Source of the DNA: Chloroflexota bacterium
GTDB taxonomy: Bacteria > Chloroflexota > Anaerolineae > Aggregatilineales > Phototrophicaceae
Assembly (NCBI GenBank): GCA_011523515.1
Contig: WTGO01000095.1
Location: forward strand, 1 to 43,354
Direction of reading: 5' to 3'
DNA length: 43,354 nucleotides
The notes beneath the pieces are model-generated. The model searched no databases. It was not told the origin of the DNA and worked only from the letters and a program-made list of their open reading frames with translations. Positions 36,921-43,354 of the stretch are shown here, piece by piece (the first letter of the stretch is position 1; each line of letters opens with the position of its first letter). The position numbers and the translations under genes are program-made.

Positions 36921-37080
36921 CACCACAAAGACACAAAGTTTGCTTTACAGTGGCCGGTCAAGACAGAATTCGGATGGACGCGACTGCCCGGCGTCCGGGG
37001 AGTGGTGAATACTGACGATACGGATTCAGCCCGATCTTGTCTAGAAATCTCTGTGCCCTCTGTGTCTCTGTGGTGAATTA
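36921..37080. repeat. Second CACCACAGAG-type repeat element with inverted ends
   Basis: CACCACAAAGACACAAAG (36921-36938) faces the reverse-oriented CTCTGTGCCC TCTGTGTCTC TGTGGTGAATTA (37049-37080). Read on the other strand, the latter is TAATTCACCACAGAGACAC followed by AGAGGGCACAGAG, matching the ends of the element at 12761-12997. The motif repeats with a period of 8-9 bases. The left arm has AAAG where the right has AGAG. Confidence 0.65.
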
Positions 37081-37146
37081 CCCTGTGTGAAACTCGGCAA
37101 GCATCGTAACTCTTCGACATTCACCATTCCCGGCGCCCGAGCCGGC

Positions 37147-37175
37147 TTGAGCGACCGGTTCAAATGTGTTATCAT
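37147..37175 (+). promoter_or_regulatory. dinB promoter
   Basis: TTGAGC (37147-37152) and TATCAT (37170-37175) are spaced by 17 bases. Transcription would start near 37182, inside the palindrome annotated next. Confidence 0.55.
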
Positions 37176-37190
37176 AGAAAATATATTCTA
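37175..37190. promoter_or_regulatory. Candidate operator (LexA-like palindrome) at dinB
   Basis: TAGAAAATATATTCTA is a 16-base palindrome with one mismatched pair, sitting directly on the -10/start region of the dinB promoter. Its GAA-N6-TTC core fits the spacing of the Gram-positive LexA box (GAAC-N4-GTTC), although the inner C and G are replaced by A. A repressor bound here would block polymerase. Assignment to LexA is inference. Confidence 0.4.
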
Positions 37191-37237
37191 TAAATCTGTT
37201 TTGAATTCTTTCGCTCTTGGTTACGGCGGAGCGTACC

Positions 37238-38449
37238 GTGAAGGCCAAGACACGCAAAATACTTCACCTGGATTTGGATGCCTTCTTCTGCGCGGTCGAG
37301 GAGCAGCTGAATCCTGAGCTGCGCGGTAAAGCCATTGCGGTGGGCGGCAAGCCAAACGAGCGGGGCGTGGTGTCATCGGCGTCATACCCGGCGCGCAAGT
37401 TCGGCGTCCGTTCGGCTATGCCAACGGCCCAGGCTATCCGCTTGTGCCCGCAACTGATCGTGGTCGGTCAAACGCGCGGCGCCTATTCAGAGCGCTCCCG
37501 GGCGGTCATGGCGATCCTGCGCGATACCGCGCCTGATGTCGAGCCGCTCTCGATAGACGAGGCCTTCCTCGATGTGACCATCTTGCCGGGCCCGATTGCG
37601 GGCATCGCGCGCGATCTGCAGCGGCGCATCAACCGCGAACTTGAGCTGCCGTGTTCGCTGGGCGGCGCGACCAACAAGCTGGTGGCCAAAACGGCCAACA
37701 CCGTCGGCAAAGCGCGCCAGCCCAAGGACAAGCCGCCCAACACCATTACCATTGTGCCTGCGGGTGAAGAGGCGGCCTTCATGGCGCCTTTGCCCTTGCG
37801 ACAGCTGTGGGGCGTGGGCCCGAAAACCGCCGACACGCTGCAGAATCTCGGGCTGACCACGATCGGCGATGTGGCGCAGTGGTCAGAGGCGGCGCTGACG
37901 CGGCGACTGGGCAAGCTTGGCGGCGATATCTGGCGCCGCGCGCAAGGCATAGACCATCGCCCGGTGCTGACCGATCAAGCGACAAAGTCGATCAGCAAGG
38001 AAGTGACCTTTGCCAAGGACGTGGCGGACGAAGCCGAACTCAAGCTGACTTTGCGCCGGCTGTCCGATGGCGTCGGGCGACAGGCGCGCAAAGCCGGTTT
38101 GGCCGGCTCAACGGTCAAAATCAAGCTGCGCTGGAGCGATTTCTCCACGCTCAGCCGCCAGACGACGCTCGATCAACCGACAGATCTGGACGGTGAAATC
38201 TTCGAAAACGCGCGCGACCTGTTCCATCTGTCGTGGAAGGCGGGCAGACCCGTACGGCTCTTGGGCGTAGGGCTCAGCGGATTTGGGAACGCTTCGCGGC
38301 AGTTGGGCTTGTGGCTGAATAGCGCGGACGAATCACAAGAAGAAGATTTGCTGGGCGCGCTGGATCGGCTGCGCGACAAATATGGCGAAAAGATGATCCG
38401 GCGCGCCAGCGACTTGCATCACCATCCGCATGAGGATAACAAGCGCTAG
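37238..38449 (+). CDS. dinB: DNA polymerase IV (Y-family translesion polymerase)
   Basis: Low-fidelity polymerase that copies damaged DNA; 403 residues. The catalytic acids are visible in LHLDLDAFFCAVEE and LSIDEAFLDVT, the fingers in YPARKFGVRSAMP, and the helix-hairpin-helix in LWGVGPKTADTLQNLG. The little-finger domain spans about 240-365. A C-terminal hydrophobic beta-clamp motif is not obvious; the tail is RDKYGEKMIRRAS followed by a His-rich end. I chose GTG 37238, with GGAG six bases upstream; an upstream TTG (37217) is poorer. It is convergent with the ABC genes, 17 bases away. Confidence 0.95.
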   Translation: MKAKTRKILHLDLDAFFCAVEEQLNPELRGKAIAVGGKPNERGVVSSASYPARKFGVRSAMPTAQAIRLCPQLIVVGQTRGAYSERSRAVMAILRDTAPDVEPLSIDEAFLDVTILPGPIAGIARDLQRRINRELELPCSLGGATNKLVAKTANTVGKARQPKDKPPNTITIVPAGEEAAFMAPLPLRQLWGVGPKTADTLQNLGLTTIGDVAQWSEAALTRRLGKLGGDIWRRAQGIDHRPVLTDQATKSISKEVTFAKDVADEAELKLTLRRLSDGVGRQARKAGLAGSTVKIKLRWSDFSTLSRQTTLDQPTDLDGEIFENARDLFHLSWKAGRPVRLLGVGLSGFGNASRQLGLWLNSADESQEEDLLGALDRLRDKYGEKMIRRASDLHHHPHEDNKR

Positions 38450-38466
38450 GCGTCGAATGAAGCGAC

Positions 38467-40296
38467 TCAAACCAGCGTGAACAGCTGATGGTAGACGCCT
38501 TCCAGGTCGAGCAGTTCCTGGTGGCTGCCCATTTCGATGATTTTGCCGTGATCCATGACCACAATAATATCGGCTGAGGTAATTGTACTTAGCCGATGCG
38601 CGATGACGAAGCTGGTTCGGCCTTCCAGCAAGCGCTCCAGGGCCCGTTGAATCTGCCGCTCGGTCTGCGTATCAATATTGCTGGTGGCTTCATCCAGGAT
38701 GAGCACGCGGGGGTCCGCCAGCAAAGCGCGGGCAAATGCCAGCAGTTGGCGCTGGCCGGTAGAGAGCAGGGCGCCGCCCTCCATGATTTCGGACAAGTAG
38801 CCATCCGGCATATCAATGATAAAATCATGCGCGCCCACGGCTTTAGCCGCCGCTACGACCTCCTCATCGCTGGCGTTCAAGCGGCCGTAGCGAATATTGT
38901 CCATGACCGTGCCCGAGAAGAGGTGCGTATCTTGCGGAACGACGCTGATCTGCCGCCGCAGGCTGTTCTGCGTAATATGCCTGATATCGCGACCGTCAAC
39001 CGTCAGCTTGCCGCGCGTCACTTCATAGAAGCGCATGATGAGCTTGACCATGGTCGTTTTGCCGGCGCCTGTGTGTCCGACGAAGGCCACCCGCGAACCG
39101 GGCGGCACATCAAGATTAATCTGGTCCAAGACCAGCGGACCGGCCTCCGAGTATTGGAAGGAGACGTTCTTGAAACGGATATGGCCCTCAATACTGGGCA
39201 GCTCGTCGGCGTTGATATCGTCGCGGATATCAGCCGGGAAATCCATCAGCTTGAAGATGCGATAGCCGGAGGCGATCACACTCTGCAGCAAGTTGTAGCG
39301 CTGCGCCAGCAGGCGAATGGGAAAGAAGAACTGCTGGATATACAAGATGAATGTCAGCAAGACGCCGACAGTGATCCGATCGTCGAGAACCAGGGAGCCG
39401 CCTACGAAAATCAGAGTGCCAGTGGCGACGCCGCCGATCATCTCGACCGTCGGGTAAAACAGGCCCGCGATCAGCGCTGCGCGGACAGCGGCCTGCCGGC
39501 TGGCCCAGTTGATCTCGCCGGAAAAGCGCTGATAATTTCTCTGCTGCCGCGCGAAAGCCTGCGTGACGCGTACGCCGTTGAAAGCCTCCGACAATTCGGC
39601 GTAAACCTTGGCGTTGCTGTCGGAGACGCGCAGGTAGGCCGCGCGCGCGTGAATGCGCCAAAAATTGGCGATCAGCAGCAAAGCAACCAGCACGGTAAAG
39701 GCAACCGTGGTCAAGGGGATGTTGATGACCAGCATCGAAATAATGATGCCAAAGAGCATCAAGAACTCACGAATGCTGCCGACCGCGGCGAATGTGACCG
39801 CCTCGCGAACGACATTAACATCGCTGATGACGCGCGCGATCAGGCGCCCGACTTCGTATTCGGCGAAGAAGCCGATGGACAGATACTGGATGTGATCGAA
39901 GAGTTGATCGCGCAGTGTCTTGATGATGGTCTGCCCGATGACCGCCATGTTTCCCAGTTGGATGCGGAAGCCGATGAATCCCAGCAGCTGGATGACGACG
40001 AATGCTGCCACGCCCGTCAAGAGAATCGACATATCCTGCCTGCGTATGCCTTCATCAATCGCCCAGCCGATGATTGGCGGGCTGGCGACATTGGCGAAGA
40101 CGCTGAAGAACATGGCGAAGACCGCCAACGAGAATTCGCGCCGATGCGGCCTTAGATACGAAAGCAGCCGCAGCGTCACATCGCGGTCGAAACCGGGCTC
40201 GTGGTCGTCGTCAATCTCCAGGATGTTGGGTTCAGCCGCGCCCTGCCTTGCCTGCGACGCCTGCGCTTTTTTCTTCTTCAGGTTCAGTACAGCCAT
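38467..40296 (-). CDS. ABC exporter half-transporter, partner A (degenerate signature, canonical Walker B)
   Basis: A 609-residue fused six-helix membrane domain (about 50-330) and ATPase domain (about 370-609) of the MsbA/LmrA type. The Walker A GHTGAGKTT (407-415), Q-loop Gln455, Walker B VLILDEAT with catalytic Glu536, and H-loop His567 (VIAHRLST) are canonical, but the signature is LSTGQ (511-515) instead of LSGGQ. It starts 23 bases after its neighbour's stop. The complementary defects of the two suggest one heterodimeric exporter. The substrate (drug or lipid-like) is not predictable. Confidence 0.92.
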   Translation of the reverse strand: MAVLNLKKKKAQASQARQGAAEPNILEIDDDHEPGFDRDVTLRLLSYLRPHRREFSLAVFAMFFSVFANVASPPIIGWAIDEGIRRQDMSILLTGVAAFVVIQLLGFIGFRIQLGNMAVIGQTIIKTLRDQLFDHIQYLSIGFFAEYEVGRLIARVISDVNVVREAVTFAAVGSIREFLMLFGIIISMLVINIPLTTVAFTVLVALLLIANFWRIHARAAYLRVSDSNAKVYAELSEAFNGVRVTQAFARQQRNYQRFSGEINWASRQAAVRAALIAGLFYPTVEMIGGVATGTLIFVGGSLVLDDRITVGVLLTFILYIQQFFFPIRLLAQRYNLLQSVIASGYRIFKLMDFPADIRDDINADELPSIEGHIRFKNVSFQYSEAGPLVLDQINLDVPPGSRVAFVGHTGAGKTTMVKLIMRFYEVTRGKLTVDGRDIRHITQNSLRRQISVVPQDTHLFSGTVMDNIRYGRLNASDEEVVAAAKAVGAHDFIIDMPDGYLSEIMEGGALLSTGQRQLLAFARALLADPRVLILDEATSNIDTQTERQIQRALERLLEGRTSFVIAHRLSTITSADIIVVMDHGKIIEMGSHQELLDLEGVYHQLFTLV

Positions 40297-40319
40297 AAAC
40301 TCCGATCTCTGCCAGTGGG

Positions 40320-42230
40320 CTAGGGTGTGTATTTGCCGGTGAGGCGCTCGATCAGCGCGCGGAATTGCTGCGTTGAGCGGCGCTCCTCCAGCGGGATTTT
40401 GATGATGCCGGCGATGATTGCCTCGCGGCGCACGCGTTCTTGCTCTTCCAGTTGCAGCTTGTAGATTTCCTCATAGAGCCCGCCGTCTTCCAGGAGAGTC
40501 TCATGCGTGCCATGCTGGATGATTTCACCGTCGCGCAGCACGATGATCTGATCGGCATTCAGGATGGTGCTCATGCGCTGCGCGATGACGAAGGTGGTGC
40601 GCCCCTGCATGATCCGCTCAAGCGCCTGCTGGATGAGATGTTCCGTCTGCGTGTCAACGCTGCTGGTGGCGTCATCAAGGATGAGAATCCGCGGATCAAC
40701 CAGCAGAGCGCGGGCGATGGCGACGCGCTGTTTCTGGCCCCCGGACAGCGTAACGCCGCGCTCGCCGACGACCGTGTCATAGCCGTCGGGAAACTCGGTA
40801 ATGAAGCCGTGAGCGTTGGCTGACTCGGCCGCGGCTACAATTTCGTCCGGTGTAGCCTCGGGCTTGCCGTAGGCGATATTCTCCTCAATGGTGGCGGAAA
40901 ATAGCAGCGACTGCTGCATGACGATGCCGATTTGGCTGCGCAGGCTGTGCAAGTCGTGATCGCGGACATCAACGCCATCGATTGTTACGCTGCCCGCGGT
41001 GACATCGTAGAAGCGCGGGATCAAATTGGCGATGGTGGTTTTGCCCGAGCCGGTCAAGCCGATGACCGCGACCACGTCGCCCGGCGGCGCTTCCAGGTTG
41101 ATGTCCTTGACTACGGCCGGGCTTTGCTCGCTATAACTGGTGCTGACATTTTCGAAGCGCACGTGGCCCTTAAATGAAGCGGCAGTCGCGCCCGGCTTGT
41201 TGATGATCCGCTCGGGCTCGTCAAGCACTTCAAAGATGCGCTCGCCGCTGGCGACAGCCTGGGTGGTCAGCAGAATCACAAAGCCCACGAAACGCAGAGG
41301 CTGCGCCAGCAGCAAAACGTAAGCGTTAAAGGTGACGATCAAGCCGATCGAGATGCTCGCCATGCCCTGCTGCTCCAGCAGCCCGCCGAAAAGCAGAACC
41401 AAAGCCGTGGACATGGCGGCCAATAGGGCGCTGGCGGGCAAATAGGTTATCCATTGCGTAATGAAATCGAGCTGTTCGTCGTAGAGGTTCTGATTTTCTT
41501 TGTGAAATCGTTCGATCTCATATTGCTCGCGGGCGAATACGCGCACGACTTCCGCGCCCAGAGCATTCTCCTGAATATGGTTGCTAAGCACCTGCATGCG
41601 GTCCATCACTTTTTTCCAGCGCGGATGCACGCTTTTTACAAATCGCTGCGAGTACAAGGCCAGCGGCGCCAGCGGCAAAAATGCGAACAGGGCCAGCAGC
41701 GGGCTGGTCGCCACCATGATCGTGATGACGCCCGTCAGCAGCAGGATGACATTCAGGCCGTCCATCAGGCCGTAGGAAAAGTACCGTTGAATCTCGTTGA
41801 CATCGCTGATGGCGCGCGTGATGATGGTGCCGACTTGCGCATTGTCGTGGTAGGTAAACGATTGGCGCTGTACCTTGTCGTAGATCTGATTGCGAATGTC
41901 GTAAGAGATGCAATGCGACAGGCGCTCGCCGAAGAAGCGGCCGAAAAAGGCTGTCATGCCGCGCAGAACACCGAGGCCGATAACGAGCAAGCCTGCGCTA
42001 AGCATGAAGGCGCTGTCCTGCTTGGCGATGCCGATATCGATAACAGGGCGCAAGATATACGGCACCGTGACCTGCAGGATATTAGTGCCGATAATCCCGA
42101 TCAACGCCGTAATCACCCACAGCCGGTATTTCAACAGGTAGCCCATCAGCCGCAGCCAGATGCGAATGGGTGAGTATTTTGGCGCTTTGGCAGGCGCTTC
42201 AAACGGCGATTCTTTTGCGGCGGTTGCCAT
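40320..42230 (-). CDS. ABC exporter half-transporter, partner B (canonical signature, degenerate ATP site)
   Basis: A 636-residue six-helix plus ATPase half-transporter, first of the pair. The Walker A GLTGSGKTT (391-399) and signature LSGGQ (495-499) are intact, but the Walker B ends LILDDAT with Asp520 in place of the catalytic Glu, and the H-loop reads VIAQRMST with Gln551 in place of His. A C-terminal tail of about 45 residues follows. I chose ATG 42230, with AGGAG seven bases upstream; the outer ATG 42305 has none and adds atypical sequence. Heterodimeric exporters such as TM287/288 and BmrCD show the same pattern. Confidence 0.92.
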   Translation of the reverse strand: MATAAKESPFEAPAKAPKYSPIRIWLRLMGYLLKYRLWVITALIGIIGTNILQVTVPYILRPVIDIGIAKQDSAFMLSAGLLVIGLGVLRGMTAFFGRFFGERLSHCISYDIRNQIYDKVQRQSFTYHDNAQVGTIITRAISDVNEIQRYFSYGLMDGLNVILLLTGVITIMVATSPLLALFAFLPLAPLALYSQRFVKSVHPRWKKVMDRMQVLSNHIQENALGAEVVRVFAREQYEIERFHKENQNLYDEQLDFITQWITYLPASALLAAMSTALVLLFGGLLEQQGMASISIGLIVTFNAYVLLLAQPLRFVGFVILLTTQAVASGERIFEVLDEPERIINKPGATAASFKGHVRFENVSTSYSEQSPAVVKDINLEAPPGDVVAVIGLTGSGKTTIANLIPRFYDVTAGSVTIDGVDVRDHDLHSLRSQIGIVMQQSLLFSATIEENIAYGKPEATPDEIVAAAESANAHGFITEFPDGYDTVVGERGVTLSGGQKQRVAIARALLVDPRILILDDATSSVDTQTEHLIQQALERIMQGRTTFVIAQRMSTILNADQIIVLRDGEIIQHGTHETLLEDGGLYEEIYKLQLEEQERVRREAIIAGIIKIPLEERRSTQQFRALIERLTGKYTP

Positions 42231-42405
42231 GCAGGGACTCCTGGCAGCGTGGTCGCTTACTGTTGCGCTGGCGGCTGACAGAGCGCGCCGCCAGATGACG
42301 CACAATCAGCCAGTGTACAGCAGGCAATGACAAAATACTACGAGCAGACAAGGCAGTTTGGCGAATCCAGCCGCGCCGCGATTCACTCTGGCATTAGCGG
42401 CCAGA

Positions 42406-42434
42406 TTCGCAACAATACAGACACAAACGATAAT
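42406..42434 (+). promoter_or_regulatory. Candidate promoter of the isomerase gene
   Basis: TTCGCA (42406-42411) and GATAAT (42429-42434) are 17 bases apart. The transcript would start near 42441, leaving a leader of about 15 bases that begins with the AAGGGAG ribosome-binding site. Confidence 0.4.
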
Positions 42435-42455
42435 GGGCTGAAAGGGAGAATCGAC

Positions 42456-43220
42456 ATGGCGGACATGAAACCAATCGCGCTGCAATTGTATTCGCTGCGC
42501 GAGGCTTTGGCTGAGGACTTCGAAGGCATCGTCCGGCAAGTGGCGGATATGGGATATGTCGGCGTCGAGCCCTACGGCGGGATGCCCGGTGGCTTGGAAA
42601 ACTCGGCGGCTCTCTTTAGGGAACTCGGACTCCACGTGTTCAACAGTCATGTGGCCTTCCCCGATGAGGAAACTACGCCAGAGGTTTTGGCCATCGCCGA
42701 CGCTTACGGGCTGGATCGCGTCTGCGTCGCTTACTTGCCGCCAACCGAATTCGAGACGGTTGACATGATCAAACGGACCTGCGAGAAGCTCAACAGAGCC
42801 GGTCAGCTGGCCAGCGATAATGGGCTGCGGCTGGGATATCACAATCACTGGTGGGAATTCAAACAGCTGAACGGCGCCGCCACGCTGGACTTGATGCTCG
42901 CCGAACTGGACGAGGGCGTATTTCTGGAACTGGACACCTATTGGGTACAGGTCGGCGGGCTGGATGCCGTTGATGTCGTGCGGCAGGTGGGCTCGCGCGC
43001 GCCGCTGATCCATCTCAAGGACGGCCTGCTCGATCCGAAGGGCGATATGACGGCGGTGGGCGGCGGCAAGATGGACGTGCCTGGCATCGTGGCGGCGTCC
43101 GCCGAGTCGGCCGATTGGTATATCGTTGAGCTGGATCGCTGCGCCACCGATATGCTTGAGGCTGTGCGCGACAGCTATACTTACCTGACGACCAAGGGTC
43201 TGGCGCGCGGCAAGAAGTAG
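42456..43220 (+). CDS. Sugar phosphate isomerase/epimerase (AP endonuclease-2-like TIM barrel)
   Basis: A 254-residue protein of the xylose isomerase-like TIM-barrel family (COG1082 type), which isomerises or epimerises sugars or inositols. The metal-binding pattern is visible: Glu38 in VGVEPYG, HNHWWEF (129-135), ELDTYW (Glu158, Asp160), HLKDG (186-190) and Glu225 in IVELD. AAGGGAG lies seven bases before the ATG; the frame is open upstream but has no such site. The gene is alone, divergent from the ABC genes, and its substrate is unknown. Confidence 0.88.
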   Translation: MADMKPIALQLYSLREALAEDFEGIVRQVADMGYVGVEPYGGMPGGLENSAALFRELGLHVFNSHVAFPDEETTPEVLAIADAYGLDRVCVAYLPPTEFETVDMIKRTCEKLNRAGQLASDNGLRLGYHNHWWEFKQLNGAATLDLMLAELDEGVFLELDTYWVQVGGLDAVDVVRQVGSRAPLIHLKDGLLDPKGDMTAVGGGKMDVPGIVAASAESADWYIVELDRCATDMLEAVRDSYTYLTTKGLARGKK

Positions 43221-43278
43221 CTTTCCCGCCAGCCGTAGCGTAGACATACGCGCGGCAAAACCACTACCTACGCAGAGT

Positions 43279-43354
43279 TCCTTGCGTCACCCAGTGTTTT
43301 GCTCCCCTCCCTGACTCGTCGGGGAGGGGAGCAAAACACTGGGTGACGCAAGGA
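43279..43354. repeat. Perfect 33-bp inverted repeat ending the window
   Basis: The left arm 43279-43311 begins TCCTTGCGTCACCC, passes AGTGTTTTGC and ends CTCCCCTCCC; the right arm 43322-43354 is its exact reverse complement. The loop is 10 bases (43312-43321). The repeat runs exactly to the last base of the window, which is what an assembly break at a fold-back would give. A smaller hairpin GCGTA/TACGC (43238-43251) lies between it and the isomerase stop. Confidence 0.85.

Larger units (their letters stand above)
36821..37237. other. Intergenic region between glgB and dinB
   Basis: The two genes are divergent across 417 bases. No gene is seen here. The region holds the facing CACCACAGAG-type repeats (36921-37080) and, next to dinB, a promoter with an overlapping palindrome. 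Confidence 0.6.

Noticed and set aside
38596..40155. A 519-residue open frame on the plus strand, opposite ABC partner A
   Set aside because: It is the exact complement of a well-conserved ABC transporter, has a biased composition typical of antisense frames in GC-rich DNA, and has no recognisable domain.
42306..43247. A 313-residue minus-strand open frame opposite the isomerase gene
   Set aside because: The plus-strand protein has a clear TIM-barrel metal site; the antisense frame is featureless.

Overview
The window is a 43.4 kb stretch of GC-rich, tightly packed bacterial chromosome. It most likely comes from the phylum Chloroflexota, probably an Anaerolineae-like lineage. This rests on my recollection of Chloroflexota protein style (RpoC N-terminus with a long coiled-coil insertion, a FHA plus winged-helix regulator, a fused MoaD-MoaE), not on a search; the class-level placement is a guess. 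I see no phage, plasmid, insertion sequence, CRISPR array, tRNA or rRNA. The content is mostly housekeeping, with a few unusual genes and repeats.

Layout. 1-5.0 kb: rpoC with its own promoter, ended by a strong terminator. 5.0-6.4 kb: a lipoprotein glycosidase on the minus strand. 6.8-9.3 kb: gyrA. 9.3-12.7 kb (minus): relA/spoT followed by a glycosyltransferase of the tRNA-queuosine mannosyltransferase (DUF3524) family. 12.7-13.1 kb: a non-coding repeat element. 13.1-15.9 kb (minus): ftsY, a SpoU-type RNA methyltransferase, then prfB. 16.1-19.4 kb (plus): a compact cluster of a FHA/winged-helix regulator, an HNH nuclease and a Suv3-like RNA helicase. 19.4-22.8 kb (minus): yraN, miaA, moaC, moaD-moaE fusion, rnc. 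23.3-26.0 kb: membrane pyrophosphatase and a MaoC-like hydratase. 26.0-33.2 kb (minus): fhs, then pyrB-pyrC-pyrD-pyrE-pyrF with overlapping stops and starts, then a SRPBCC protein. 33.3-34.6 kb: an MFS transporter. 34.6-36.8 kb (minus): glgB. 36.8-37.2 kb: a second copy of the repeat type. 37.2-38.4 kb: dinB. 38.5-42.2 kb (minus): two ABC half-transporters that look like one heterodimer. 42.5-43.2 kb: a sugar phosphate isomerase-like TIM barrel. The window ends exactly at the end of a perfect 33-bp inverted repeat.

How the genes work together. The pyr operon supplies five of the UMP pathway steps (carAB is not here), and fhs upstream supplies 10-formyl-tetrahydrofolate. moaC and moaDE make molybdopterin. 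miaA and the DUF3524 enzyme probably act on tRNA. RNase III and the Suv3-like helicase lie tail to tail and may both act on RNA. Several genes have in-frame TTG starts with better ribosome-binding sites than the nearest ATG (rpoC, ftsY, the helicase, miaA, pyrB).

The observations most worth following up are the FHA-wHTH / HNH / Suv3 cluster and the helicase's extra N-terminal region, the pyrD with a class 2-like front and a class 1-like catalytic Cys, the asymmetric ABC pair, a candidate SOS-like operator at dinB, the CACCACAGAG-type repeats, and the terminal palindrome.
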